From: CAZVNZ01 sp964628515
GTDB taxonomy: Bacteria; Bacillota; Clostridia; Christensenellales; Christensenellaceae
Length of the DNA stretch: 64,000 bases
Reading direction: 5' to 3'
NCBI GenBank assembly: GCA_964628515.1
Contig: CAZVNZ010000007.1
Coordinates: 1 to 64,000 of the forward strand
Shown here piece after piece: positions 43,478 to 52,442 of the stretch; positions within the stretch are counted from its first letter, which is position 1, and each line of letters begins with the position of its first letter. The translations under genes were made by a program, and so were the position numbers. The notes under the pieces are model-generated. The model was not told the origin of the DNA. It saw only the letters and a program-made list of their open reading frames with translations, and did no database searches.

Positions 43478-43512
43478 TACCCAAATAAAAATAAGTAGTT
43501 AGGAGTAATGTT

Positions 43513-44202
43513 ATGAAGCTAAAAAAGGAAGTTTACAAGGCAAATATGCTATTGCCCAAATACGGATTAATCACATTTACTTGGGGCAATGTTTCCCAAA
43601 TAAACAGAAAAAAGGGGCTGGTGGCAATTAAACCCTCGGGAGTGGAGTACGCCAAACTAAAGGAAGAGGACATAGTGGTGGTGGATTTAGAGGGCAAGGT
43701 AGTACAGGGCAAGTTAAACCCCTCCTCCGACTTAGCCACCCACTTAGAAATTTATAAGGCTTTTGGTGATGTTGGGGGTATAACCCACACCCACTCCTTA
43801 TGGGCGACGGCGTTTGCCCAAGCGTGTGAAGGCGTGACGGCGTTAGGCACAACACACGCAGATTATTTTTACGGGGAAGTCCCCTGCACCCGTAAATTAA
43901 GCATAGAGGAAATAAACACAGATTACGAGCTTAATACAGGCAATGTAATAGTGGAGTGTTTTAGCGATAAAAAGCCTTTAGAAATAGGAGGGGTGTTAGT
44001 AGCAAGCCATGGGCCTTTTACCTGGGGCAAAGACGCAAACCAATCGGTAGAAAAAGCGGTAGTTTTAGAGCAGGTGGCAAAGATGGCGTATATTGCAAAA
44101 TCCTTGAAAAACAATAATTTAGAGCCTATGCAAAAAGAGCTGTTGGATAAACATTATTTGCGTAAGCATGGGGATGGGGCTTATTATGGGCAGGGGTTTT
44201 AG
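43513..44202 (+). CDS. Class II aldolase / L-ribulose-5-phosphate 4-epimerase family protein
   Basis: A 229-residue AraD-like protein. Zinc ligands are visible as HTHS (GGITHTHSLWATAFAQ) and a third His near the C-terminus (DKHYLRKHGDGAYYGQ); GNVSQINR and KPSGVEYAKLKEED form the phosphate site. The length and the TTHADYFYGEVPCTR segment fit L-ribulose-5-phosphate 4-epimerase, which would feed xylulose 5-phosphate into the pentose pathway used by the genes at 48.9-64 kb. AGGAG precedes ATG. The stop abuts repeat copy D. Confidence 0.85.
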   Translation: MKLKKEVYKANMLLPKYGLITFTWGNVSQINRKKGLVAIKPSGVEYAKLKEEDIVVVDLEGKVVQGKLNPSSDLATHLEIYKAFGDVGGITHTHSLWATAFAQACEGVTALGTTHADYFYGEVPCTRKLSIEEINTDYELNTGNVIVECFSDKKPLEIGGVLVASHGPFTWGKDANQSVEKAVVLEQVAKMAYIAKSLKNNNLEPMQKELLDKHYLRKHGDGAYYGQGF

Positions 44203-44300
44203 TGGTTGGTGGTTAGTTTTTGGGTATTACTTTGGGAGTTGCTTGGGCAATTCCCTTTTTTTCTTTTGTGATGATTGGGGTTGGTGGGGTTAGGTTGGTT
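44203..44300 (+). repeat. Dispersed intergenic element, copy D
   Basis: It begins right after the aldolase stop with TGGTTGGTGGTTAG and TTGGGTATT, and shares TGTGATGATTGGGG plus following G/T-rich DNA with copy E. A terminator hairpin lies inside it. Confidence 0.55.
44234..44262 (+). terminator. Intrinsic terminator inside repeat copy D
   Basis: GGGAGTTGC (44234-44242), 4-base loop, GCAATTCCC (44247-44255), then seven T. Confidence 0.85.
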
Positions 44301-44306
44301 TTATGC

Positions 44307-44711
44307 TTAGTCTGCATATTTCGATTGTAAATAGATTTCTATTTCGGCTAATAGCGCTTTTGCTCTATTAAGTTGCGTTAAAACTTCATTTTTTGTGGCT
44401 TTAAAAAAATCATCGTAATCGCTGTTGGTGCGTAAGTCAAATACCATAGTGATTGTTTTCGATAATTCTTCATTAAAAATACCTGTCTTAATATATCTCT
44501 TTCTAAATTCCGAAATAATTCCGCTATGTTTTTTGCTATCAAAACCATCAAGTATCAGACAAGATCTAATACTATTAAATACAGCGTAGTATATGCGGTT
44601 TGCAGCAGAGTTGTAATCCGCAGCTTCAATTAAAATTTCTGAAGTATTAATAAGTTTATTTGCGTTTTCAAATCTTAATTTAGAGATTTCTGCAACTTCT
44701 TTAGGCAACAT
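44307..44711 (-). CDS. HEPN-domain protein of an MNT-HEPN pair
   Basis: A 134-residue four-helix HEPN protein (pfam05168-like): ANRIYYAVFNSIRSCLILDG, then KKHSGIISEFRKRYI and DLRTNSDYDDF. The R-x4-6-H ribonuclease motif of toxic HEPN proteins is not obvious; in its place is RTNSDY, the R-x-x-x-DY signature of this subfamily, so RNase activity is uncertain. It overlaps the nucleotidyltransferase gene by 11 bases. The pair has toxin-antitoxin-like architecture. Confidence 0.82.
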   Translation of the reverse strand: MLPKEVAEISKLRFENANKLINTSEILIEAADYNSAANRIYYAVFNSIRSCLILDGFDSKKHSGIISEFRKRYIKTGIFNEELSKTITMVFDLRTNSDYDDFFKATKNEVLTQLNRAKALLAEIEIYLQSKYAD

Positions 44712-45057
44712 AAAGTCTTACACCTTCTTTTTCTATATTTGCGTAAAAAGGCAGGGCATCTTTATATTTAATAAATCTTTCAGTCTGTTGAACAGTAATT
44801 GAAATTGTAATGCAATTTTCATTTGCTATTGAAAGCTTGTTTTCTATATTTGCTATGCTTTCGTTAAAGCTGTTTATTTCATTTAGGTTTGTATCTACTA
44901 ATGCCATAAAATCTATATCGGAATATTCGTCAAAGTCGCCCCTTGCATAAGAGCCAAACAAAAACACGCTGTTTAGCTTTATGTTAAATAGCTTTTTTAA
45001 CTCTTCCAAAGTTTGATTAATTAAGTTTTCTATTTCACAACTAACTACTTTCATCAT
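44701..45057 (-). CDS. MNT-type nucleotidyltransferase (partner of HEPN)
   Basis: A 118-residue minimal nucleotidyltransferase with the core motif GSYARGDFDEYSDIDFMALVD. In studied MntA-HepT modules this partner AMPylates and silences the HEPN toxin, so it is the likely antitoxin. The ATG at 45057 has no Shine-Dalgarno and lies six bases from a good -10 box, so the mRNA is predicted to be leaderless (45054 is an alternative ATG directly after). Confidence 0.83.
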   Translation of the reverse strand: MMKVVSCEIENLINQTLEELKKLFNIKLNSVFLFGSYARGDFDEYSDIDFMALVDTNLNEINSFNESIANIENKLSIANENCITISITVQQTERFIKYKDALPFYANIEKEGVRLYVA

Positions 45058-45063
45058 ATTGCT

Positions 45064-45092
45064 ATTTTATCACACTAAAAATGCTATTTCAA
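45064..45092 (-). promoter_or_regulatory. Promoter predicted to give a leaderless MNT-HEPN mRNA
   Basis: Minus strand: TTGAAA (45087-45092), 17 bases, TAAAAT (45064-45069), then only six bases to ATG. Confidence 0.55.
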
Positions 45093-45163
45093 GTAATTGT
45101 GTAAGGTAGCTTGGTGCAGTAACTAACTTCAAATAAGTATATAATACAGATATTTTGTGCTAC

Positions 45164-45192
45164 CGTAAAAATAGGGAGCATTAAGCCCCCTA
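45164..45192 (-). terminator. Intrinsic terminator after the M56 gene
   Basis: Minus strand: TAGGGGGC / GCTCCCTA stem (45185-45192 with 45172-45179), then TTTTTA. Confidence 0.75.
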
Positions 45193-45244
45193 AATTTCAA
45201 AAAGTTGGTTTTCTTTTGGTAAACAGGTAAAAATATTGCATTGC

Positions 45245-47761
45245 TTACGGGCTCGCCTCTCCCACCAACTCGTACTCCATACTTGTTGCAATAGCAGTAG
45301 TGTTTACCACACTACCGTCAAGAGCGTTTATGGCTACCGCCTCCTTGTTTCCTCTTCTTTCTTTATCCCCTTCTGCGGTAATGTATTCGGTAACCTCGAA
45401 AATCCAAAGGGGTACCATCATAGCTTTGGTAGTATCGTCCTTAACCTGTATATAGCCAAGATTTAGCCTTGCGGAAGTTATTTCTGCCCTAACGGTATAC
45501 GGCCCGTTATTAATCATAAAAGATTTTTTGTATTTTATTTGATTAATAGCCGCCTGCTGTACATCTTCAAAGGGTATTAATTCTGCATTTTGGTTTACGG
45601 TTTCCTGTATAGTTGATTTGCCGTACCAATTAAACATATGTAAGCCGTCCTCGTTAATGCAAATATTCAATGTTTCTTGTGTAAATGGGGGTGCGTATTC
45701 GGGCAATTTCTCACCGTGGCTTTGGCTACTGCCCCATCCGCCCATGCCAAAACCCACAAGCCCGTTTATTTCTCTGTTAAACTCTAAGTAATAGCCACCT
45801 TTAACCGGATTGATGTTTTCGTTAAAAAAAGCTACTCTTTCTAATTTGTACAAACCAAGCCCCTCTATGCCTAAATCCGCCATTATTTGTTTGCAAGCGG
45901 AAATTGCTTCCTCCTTAGTCATGGTGGTGTTGCTAAGCTGATTTTCCCAGTCTTTAAAGTTAGGGTCTGTGCTTGCGTCAATATCGGGGGCATCTAAGTT
46001 GTTTTTGTAGAAAGATTCGTTGTAAAAAGAGTTGCTTGTTCTGTAACCAAAGCTTGTACCTGCATTTTTGTCGTTTGCATTTGCTACGGAAATAATGTCG
46101 TCCTCCGTGGTATTGTTATATTTAATTGTTTGGCTTTCCTCGTTTGGCTCTACTGCCACATTTAGATAATCCTTATTCTCGTCAAAAACAACTCCGTTAG
46201 ATTGCACCATATTTGTTAATGTGGCATCTACATACTCTTTAGTGTTAGCCTCGGGTGCATTTGCGTAATTTTGCTCTAACTGCGAAATATGACTGTCAAG
46301 TTGCTCCATATTCTCCGCAGATATTGGGTTTTCGGGGTCGCTTGCCATTTGCGCACGTGCCTGTTTAGCCTCTGTAATTTGCACCATAATCTGCTCTTTA
46401 GTTTCAAGCATAGGCAGTTTATAGAGTTTGCGCCCCTTAGCAAAGTAGTCCACTAATTTATTTACTTCCTCTTGGCTAAAGGTTTGTTGCGCCATAATGG
46501 CAACGGGAAAGCCTTTTTGTACGGGTAATTCTATGGGGGTGTCCACCTCTATTGTAATTTTGCCGTCTACAATACTGTCCGTCCATTTTTCGGGCACGGT
46601 ATAGGGGGGTGCGTTTGGGTCTATTGTTGCGATGTTTTCTCCCGATTCTATTATTTTGTCAAAACTTTCGGATTTGTTTACTACAATAGGTTTTTGTGGC
46701 GTGGGTTTGCAGGCTGTGGTAAAACATCCAAAGGCAATAATTAAGGAGGTTATAACCGCAACTGCTTTTATACTGCGCTTACTTTTACTCTCCATATAAA
46801 TGCCACGTATGCGTTGCTCTGCATTTTTGCGAGTACCTCCCAGCGCCATGCCCAACACTAACTGCTTGTTTTTGGCTCTGTCAAACATTTGCAGTACGGT
46901 GTAAGCGTAGGTGTTTCGCTCCTCAATGCACCATTGCTTTACCACATCGTTATCGCACGCCGTTTCAATATCCGCACGTATTTGTTTAAATGCCAACCAA
47001 ATAAAAGGGTTAAACCAGTACACCGTGCGCAAAGTCAGTAAAAGCACGCTTAAAATATGGTCTTTGCGCTTAAAGTGGGTAAGCTCGTGGAGTATCGCCA
47101 TTTTAATTTGAGTTACATCCATATTAAGCACATCTACGGGCATTAGTATAATGTTTGGAAAAAGCAGGGCAGGGCTTGCCATATTTTTTTGCGCAATTAT
47201 ATATACACGCTGTGTAATGCCAAGTTCCTTCTTGCATTGCTCTAAGAGCCCCAATAACTTTTGAGTGGGTCGGACCCCTCTAAGCTTAGTTTGCATAACT
47301 ATATTACGATAGGTAAAACCAATGCGTATAAGCAGTATACCAACTCCGAATAGCCATGCTAAAATTAGTGTTTTGCCAACATCCCAATTAAAAGCAGGGG
47401 TGGCTACACTACTGCTTTGACTGGGGATAGTAGGTGCAGGTAGGTTAGCCTCTTTATTGGAAGTTATTTGCGCAGGTGGGGTGACGCCGCCGCTATTTAG
47501 TTGCCTGCCACCTGTATTTTGCGTAACGGGCGTAGGTGCGGCGACTTGCACGGTTTGCACCTCGTTTGGTATAACAAAGATACGCATACCGCTTTCGAAA
47601 GTTATGGGGAGCATCAATCTAATAATCAACAAAACCCAAATCCAAAGATGCAACATAGGGGAAATTTTATTTTTAAAAGCCTTTTTAAATAACATAATCA
47701 GCGCAAAAATTACACCCGAAAAAATCGTTATTTCCAAAAGCATCCATAGTATATTATTCAT
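45245..47761 (-). CDS. BlaR1/MecR1-like M56 metallopeptidase with large novel extracytoplasmic region
   Basis: An 838-residue membrane protein. Residues ~1-300 have the BlaR1/MecR1 M56 layout: N-terminal helices, the zinc motif HELTHFKRKDH near residue 225, and a KSKRSIKAVAV membrane entry at ~330. The C-terminal ~480 residues do not look like a penicillin-binding sensor (no SxxK-SxN-KTG order seen); they are Asn/Glu-rich, with a duplicated-looking PepSY-like part (EEAISACKQIMADLG, FEDVQQAAINQIK). It likely senses an envelope signal and cleaves the BlaI-type repressor. The ATG abuts the blaI-type stop with no gap. Confidence 0.82.
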   Translation of the reverse strand: MNNILWMLLEITIFSGVIFALIMLFKKAFKNKISPMLHLWIWVLLIIRLMLPITFESGMRIFVIPNEVQTVQVAAPTPVTQNTGGRQLNSGGVTPPAQITSNKEANLPAPTIPSQSSSVATPAFNWDVGKTLILAWLFGVGILLIRIGFTYRNIVMQTKLRGVRPTQKLLGLLEQCKKELGITQRVYIIAQKNMASPALLFPNIILMPVDVLNMDVTQIKMAILHELTHFKRKDHILSVLLLTLRTVYWFNPFIWLAFKQIRADIETACDNDVVKQWCIEERNTYAYTVLQMFDRAKNKQLVLGMALGGTRKNAEQRIRGIYMESKSKRSIKAVAVITSLIIAFGCFTTACKPTPQKPIVVNKSESFDKIIESGENIATIDPNAPPYTVPEKWTDSIVDGKITIEVDTPIELPVQKGFPVAIMAQQTFSQEEVNKLVDYFAKGRKLYKLPMLETKEQIMVQITEAKQARAQMASDPENPISAENMEQLDSHISQLEQNYANAPEANTKEYVDATLTNMVQSNGVVFDENKDYLNVAVEPNEESQTIKYNNTTEDDIISVANANDKNAGTSFGYRTSNSFYNESFYKNNLDAPDIDASTDPNFKDWENQLSNTTMTKEEAISACKQIMADLGIEGLGLYKLERVAFFNENINPVKGGYYLEFNREINGLVGFGMGGWGSSQSHGEKLPEYAPPFTQETLNICINEDGLHMFNWYGKSTIQETVNQNAELIPFEDVQQAAINQIKYKKSFMINNGPYTVRAEITSARLNLGYIQVKDDTTKAMMVPLWIFEVTEYITAEGDKERRGNKEAVAINALDGSVVNTTAIATSMEYELVGEASP

Positions 47762-48157
47762 TTACTTATCCTCTTTTTGTGTGTCCTTATTTATGCCCAA
47801 ATTTTCAATAAGTTCTTTTAGCTCTTGTCTGTCTTTTTCTGTAAGACTCCCCTCTTTTATCATATTGGTAACAAAATATTTAGTACTGTCCTCCGTCATA
47901 CGAGCCATTAAAAAACGGCTTTCGTTTTCCATGCACCGTCTACGGCTTACAAGGGGGGTATAAAGGCGACTTCCCCTTATGGTTTCGTAGCCTACAAACC
48001 CTTTTTCCATCATTTTTTTAATATAGGTTAAAAAGGTGCTTTTTGTCCAATTAACCCGCCCTTTCATTAGCTCCATAATATCGGACAAAAACAGAGGGTT
48101 TTTATCCCACAGCGTTTCCATAATAATCCATTCTTGCTTGGTTAATGCTTCTTTCAT
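47762..48157 (-). CDS. BlaI/MecI-family repressor
   Basis: A 131-residue winged-helix repressor: LTKQEWIIMETLWDKNPLFLSDI, then WTKSTFLTYIKKMMEKGFV and GSRLYTPLVSR, the standard BlaI/MecI order with dimerisation helices after it. It should repress its own promoter and be inactivated by the adjacent M56 protease. No beta-lactamase gene is in the window, so the target operon may be this pair alone or lie elsewhere. Confidence 0.88.
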   Translation of the reverse strand: MKEALTKQEWIIMETLWDKNPLFLSDIMELMKGRVNWTKSTFLTYIKKMMEKGFVGYETIRGSRLYTPLVSRRRCMENESRFLMARMTEDSTKYFVTNMIKEGSLTEKDRQELKELIENLGINKDTQKEDK

Positions 48158-48212
48158 TTAAGTACGCTCCTATTTAGTTGGTTGGTCGAGGATTGCAATC
48201 ATCTTGTCGTAA

Positions 48213-48241
48213 AGTATAGACCTTATGTTGCTGTTTGTCAA
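48213..48241 (-). promoter_or_regulatory. Promoter of the BlaI/M56 pair
   Basis: Minus strand: TTGACA (48236-48241), 17 bases, TATACT (48213-48218). No TACA-TGTA type operator is evident. Confidence 0.6.
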
Positions 48242-48246
48242 CTGTT

Positions 48247-48362
48247 TTTTTTGGGGATTGTATGGGTATTCCTTTTTTGCTTGGGTCTTGCTTTTTTTTT
48301 GGTGATGATTGGGGGTGGTGGGCTGCTATATTGGTTTTTGGCTTGGGGTTTTTTGGTGGGTT
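48247..48362 (+). repeat. Dispersed intergenic element, copy E
   Basis: Contains TGGGTATTCCTTTTTTGCTT, TTGGGTCTTGC and GGTGATGATTGGGG, followed by G/T-rich DNA like copy D. It lies between the downstream end of the YjbR-like gene and the blaI promoter. The rest of the gap (48363-48497) holds only a terminator-like hairpin. Confidence 0.55.
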
Positions 48363-48436
48363 AAGTAGTGGATAGAGCTTTCTTAAAAATTGAGGCTATG
48401 AGTAGAAAATAAAAATATGTGCCAAACTATAACTAA

Positions 48437-48455
48437 GGGGGATATTAAATCCCCC
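48437..48455 (-). terminator. Terminator-like hairpin after the YjbR-like gene
   Basis: GGGGGAT (48437-48443) and ATCCCCC (48449-48455) with a 5-base loop; the T run on the minus strand is weak. Confidence 0.5.
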
Positions 48456-48497
48456 CCTAATACGCTAATAATATTAAATATGAACCCCACCCTAAAA

Positions 48498-48866
48498 CTA
48501 CCGAGTTAAATCATAGCTTAAATCAACAAGCGCCCAAATCTGCTGCGTGTCCACCGTTCCGTCAAGAACTACCGTTATCCAATGCTCTTTGTTCATATGA
48601 TACCCGGGCAAGATGCCTTGTTGACTAATTAGCGAGCCAATCATTAGGGGATCGCATTTCAATAGTAGTGCATCTACCAAATTGTTTCCCGACATTCCCA
48701 ACTTGTCCGCTGTAACATCTACAATAGCGCAAAACCACTTGCGGTTGTGCTTGTGCCTAAAAACTGCAAAGTTTGGGGTTTTTGCCCACAGATATTCCGC
48801 AGAGGTGTTATATTTCTCTAAAATATGCTTTAAAACTTCGTTGCGGTTAATCATAATAATTACCAC
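48498..48866 (-). CDS. MmcQ/YjbR-family protein
   Basis: A 118-122-residue protein of the MmcQ/YjbR family with a CyaY-like fold. FAVFRHKHNRKWFCAIVDV, then LLKCDPLMIGSLI, ILPGYHMNKEHWITVVLDG and LVDLSYDL are the family order. Members are often called DNA-binding, but a role is not established. Start is ambiguous: GTG 48866 is only three bases from GGAGA, while ATG 48854 gives the family N-terminus MINRNEVLKHIL. Confidence 0.82.
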   Translation of the reverse strand: MVIIMINRNEVLKHILEKYNTSAEYLWAKTPNFAVFRHKHNRKWFCAIVDVTADKLGMSGNNLVDALLLKCDPLMIGSLISQQGILPGYHMNKEHWITVVLDGTVDTQQIWALVDLSYDLTR

Positions 48867-48925
48867 TTTCTCCTACAAACAAGGCGTGTATTCTTATTAC
48901 TGATTATATCACAAAACCAAATTTT

Positions 48926-50473
48926 TCAAACCACACTACCTTGCAAATTAGCAATACCTTTGTAAACCCCTGCGTCTGCCAAACTCTCATAAGCGGTGCA
49001 ATAAATTTTGTACATCTCGTCATATATTTGCACCGATTGCTTGTTTGGGGTGTAGCTTTTATCCGCTCTTACAAGGCTTGCCGCCGCCTTTGGTATGCTT
49101 TCGTACAGCCCTACACCTACCGCCGCACACATTGCCGCACCCAGTACCGCCGAGTCTGTAATTTTTAGGGTTTCTACCGTGCAGTTGTACATGTCCGCTT
49201 GTATTTGGTTCCATACATCGCTTTTGGTTGCGCCACCCATTATACGTATTTTTTCTATGGCAACTCCCGTGCTTCTAATGGCGGTCAGTATATCCTTTTC
49301 TTCCATGGTTATGCCCTCTATGGTTGCTCTTGCCATATCCCCCTTTGTATGAGAAAAGGTAAGCCCGATTATTGTGCCTCTTGCGTATTCGTCGTATCTT
49401 GGGGATGCCGCCGAGGCAAGATAGGGCAGAAAGATTAACCCTTTTGCCCCCACGGGAGAGCTTTCTATAAGCTTGTTTAACTTAACATAAGTGTCCTCTC
49501 CGTCCTTTGCGCTTAAATGCTTTTCTAAATCGGCAATTTCGTCTCTAAACCACCTAAAAACGCCTGCCGCTCCGTTTTGCAAGCCCTCCGTTTGCCAACA
49601 GCCGTGTACCGCACTGTTGGTTATCATGGCTTTGCCCTTAGGGTCTCTGTTTGGCTTGCTCATAAATACCGTTGCAAGACCGCCCGTACCTAAGGAGACG
49701 GAGGCGTTTCCCTCTTTAACAACACCTGCACCTATGGCGGCGCAATTTTGGTCTCCGCCGCCTACGCATAGGGGTGTACCCGCAAAAAGCCCTGTTGCTT
49801 GTGCAACCTCTTTTGAAACGCCCCCTGTTTTTGTGCCGGAGGCAAGTACCCTTGGCAACAGTTCTTCATTAATATTATACTTTGCCAACATTTGTTTGTT
49901 AAAGCAAAGGTTGTCCGTGTCCCAAAATCCCCAAAAGGCGCAATCCGGCTCGTCTGCGTAATAATCGTCCGCACCCAAACACTTTAAAATATAATCGTGA
50001 AGTTGCACGCACTTTTTGGTTTTTTCAAATATCTCCGGCTCGTTTTTCTGCACCCACATAATTTTGGGGAGAATCCAGGTAGTGCCTAAAGGCATACCGG
50101 AATTTTTATAAAAGGCGTCCTCTCCCACTTCCTCTCGCAAAATATCCACCTCTTTTGACGCACGGTTATCCAGCCAGGAAATCATTTTTAGTACATTATG
50201 ATGATCATCAACAAACAGCAAGCAACATCTTTGGGCAGACACGCTAATGCCTGCAATTTCTTTTGGGTTTATTTGTGCGTCCAAAACCGCCTTTTTGCAA
50301 ACCTCCAAAACCGCCTCTTTAAGCATTACTGCGTCCTGCTCTACCCAGTTTGGTTTTGGGTAAATACAGGTGTACTCCTTGTACCCCGAAGCAATTAAGT
50401 TGCCCTGCAAATCAAATATTATTGCCTTGCTACCCGTTGTGCCAACATCTACACCCATTACATAGTTTGTCAT
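48926..50473 (-). CDS. FGGY-family carbohydrate kinase (xylulokinase-like)
   Basis: A 515-residue sugar kinase. The ATP/phosphate loop is GVDVGTTGSKAIIFD, substrate motifs include GLQNGAAGVFRWFRDE, and GGGDQNCAAIGAGVV plus MGGATKSDVWNQIQAD are FGGY signatures. It closes the UroD/ABC operon 14 bases after the second permease and should phosphorylate the imported sugar or polyol. The exact substrate (xylulose, erythritol-type polyol or AI-2-like sugar) cannot be told from sequence. Confidence 0.85.
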   Translation of the reverse strand: MTNYVMGVDVGTTGSKAIIFDLQGNLIASGYKEYTCIYPKPNWVEQDAVMLKEAVLEVCKKAVLDAQINPKEIAGISVSAQRCCLLFVDDHHNVLKMISWLDNRASKEVDILREEVGEDAFYKNSGMPLGTTWILPKIMWVQKNEPEIFEKTKKCVQLHDYILKCLGADDYYADEPDCAFWGFWDTDNLCFNKQMLAKYNINEELLPRVLASGTKTGGVSKEVAQATGLFAGTPLCVGGGDQNCAAIGAGVVKEGNASVSLGTGGLATVFMSKPNRDPKGKAMITNSAVHGCWQTEGLQNGAAGVFRWFRDEIADLEKHLSAKDGEDTYVKLNKLIESSPVGAKGLIFLPYLASAASPRYDEYARGTIIGLTFSHTKGDMARATIEGITMEEKDILTAIRSTGVAIEKIRIMGGATKSDVWNQIQADMYNCTVETLKITDSAVLGAAMCAAVGVGLYESIPKAAASLVRADKSYTPNKQSVQIYDEMYKIYCTAYESLADAGVYKGIANLQGSVV

Positions 50474-50487
50474 AATGCTTATCTCCT

Positions 50488-51450
50488 TTATGCGCTGATT
50501 TTTTCTTTAACGATTTTATCTAAAAATACCGCAACAATAAGTACAAGGCCTTTAACCACATACTGATAAAACGCCGGTACGCCCGACATATTAAGCCCAA
50601 TACCTAAGATTACCAGTATAAAAGCGCCTGCAACCGTTCTGCCCACCGAGCCTTCTCCGCCAAAAAAGCTTGTACCGCCCATAAGTATGGCAATAATAAC
50701 ATCAAGCTCGAAACCTGCACCGGCGGTGGCGTCCGCTACCGTCATGTTACTTGCACGTATACAGCCTGCAAGTGCCGCCGTTGCTCCTACAAGTATGTAC
50801 ATCACCCAAATTATTTTATTTACGTTTATACCCGCAAGGCGAGCCGCCGTAGTATTTCCACCTATGGCAACCGCATATTTGCCCAGTATGCTTTTTCGTT
50901 GCAACAACACAAATACTACTATTACCGCAACAATTATGTAAAACTGTACGGGCAACGGTCCAATATCCCCCCTGCCTAAAAAGGCAAAGTCTTTAGGCAT
51001 ACCCTTAACATAGGGTATGGTGTCTCCGCTAAGCAATTTTGCAATGCCTAAAAAGACATTCATAGTGGCAAGGGTGGCAATAACGGGTATTATTTTTAGC
51101 TTAACCACAAGTACTCCGTTTATAAAGCCTAAAACCACGCCTAAAACTATGCACAATATAACCGCCGCAAATAAACCAACACCGCTTTTGCTTAAAAGTG
51201 CGCATACAATACCGCTTAAGCCTAATATACTGCCTACGGATAAATCTATGTTTCCGGAAATCATAAGCAAGGTTGCCGCCGCAGATACTATTACCACCGG
51301 CGCCGCCGTTCTTATTATATTAATTATGCTTGGTACTGCAATAAATTTAGGAGAAATAGCCGCAAATATTATTATAAATATTGCAAGTATTCCAAAAACA
51401 TATAAATTTTTAACCGCATTTCTCCAAGATCCTTTTTTTATGCTTATCAT
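50488..51450 (-). CDS. Sugar ABC transporter permease 2 (RbsC-like)
   Basis: A 320-residue BPD_transp_2-type permease with about eight to ten hydrophobic helices. LLMISGNIDLSVGSILGLSG and GGTSFFGGEGSVGRTVAGAFI are the conserved RbsC-type motifs. ATG 51450 is chosen because GGGGGAAGG precedes it; the longer frame runs into the upstream gene. It pairs with the neighbouring permease as a heterodimer. Confidence 0.9.
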   Translation of the reverse strand: MISIKKGSWRNAVKNLYVFGILAIFIIIFAAISPKFIAVPSIINIIRTAAPVVIVSAAATLLMISGNIDLSVGSILGLSGIVCALLSKSGVGLFAAVILCIVLGVVLGFINGVLVVKLKIIPVIATLATMNVFLGIAKLLSGDTIPYVKGMPKDFAFLGRGDIGPLPVQFYIIVAVIVVFVLLQRKSILGKYAVAIGGNTTAARLAGINVNKIIWVMYILVGATAALAGCIRASNMTVADATAGAGFELDVIIAILMGGTSFFGGEGSVGRTVAGAFILVILGIGLNMSGVPAFYQYVVKGLVLIVAVFLDKIVKEKISA

Positions 51451-51463
51451 ACTACCTTCCCCC

Positions 51464-52441
51464 TTAAACTGCGTTGCGTCTGTTAATGGCAAATCTTTGG
51501 AATAATACCGCCACTACAATTACAACACCTTTAACTATTGCCTGCCAATCGGGAGCCACTCCAAAGAGGTTTAGTGCATTTTGCAGTACTCCTATTATAA
51601 ATACACCAATAACCATACCTATTACCGAGCCGGAACCGCCTTGTATGCTTGTACCCCCAAGCACCACCGCAACCACCGAGTCAAACTCGTAGCCTACACC
51701 TACCTTACAATCGCCTGCCCCTAATTTAGATGCAAGCAACACACCTGCAAAACCTGCAAACGCACCGCTCATTAAATAAAGTGCGGTTAGCTGTTTGTTT
51801 ACCTTTATGCCCGAGAGCTCCGCAGCTTTTCTGTTTGCGCCTATAAAAAAGATTTTTTGCCCAAATACCGTTCTTGATTGGACAAAAACAAATATTGCCA
51901 CTATGATAATCATAAAAATCATAGGCAGAGAGAAGAAACCGCCTACCTCCGCCGTGCCGAAAAATCTAAAATCCGCAGGCAGACCCAGCTCCACCATAGA
52001 GCCGTTGGCAAATATGTAGGCAATACCTCTTGCAATAGACATAGTACCTAAGGTGGCAATAACGGAGGCAACCCCCAATTTTACCACTAAAAAGGAATTT
52101 ACCGCACCTATACCCACACTTAGCAGTATGGCACAAATAATGGCAACCACAAAGGGCATTCCCAGTCCGCCTTGAGTTAAAGATTGGCAAAAATATGCGC
52201 ACAACACTCCGGACATTCCAATTACAGCGCCTATGGATAAATCAAAATTACCTGTAATAAGCAAGAGTGTTACGCACACACTTACAATAATTAGTATAGA
52301 TTGCTGATTTATAATGTTTCTAATGTTGGTAATTTCTCCGAATTTTGGCTGTATAATGGCAATTACCGCAATAAGTACCGCTAAAAGACAAAACATCCAC
52401 AGGGTTAAATAATTTTGCTTGCCTAATTTTAGTTTGTTCAT
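51464..52441 (-). CDS. Sugar ABC transporter permease 1 (RbsC-like)
   Basis: A 325-residue permease of the same family, with LLLITGNFDLSIGAVIGMSG and VVLGGTSIQGGSGSVIGMVIGV. It differs clearly from permease 2, so the channel is heterodimeric as in Lsr- or Ara-type systems and unlike the homodimeric RbsC. The ATG lies one base after the ATPase stop, so translation is coupled. Confidence 0.9.
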   Translation of the reverse strand: MNKLKLGKQNYLTLWMFCLLAVLIAVIAIIQPKFGEITNIRNIINQQSILIIVSVCVTLLLITGNFDLSIGAVIGMSGVLCAYFCQSLTQGGLGMPFVVAIICAILLSVGIGAVNSFLVVKLGVASVIATLGTMSIARGIAYIFANGSMVELGLPADFRFFGTAEVGGFFSLPMIFMIIIVAIFVFVQSRTVFGQKIFFIGANRKAAELSGIKVNKQLTALYLMSGAFAGFAGVLLASKLGAGDCKVGVGYEFDSVVAVVLGGTSIQGGSGSVIGMVIGVFIIGVLQNALNLFGVAPDWQAIVKGVVIVVAVLFQRFAINRRNAV

Positions 52442-52442
52442 T

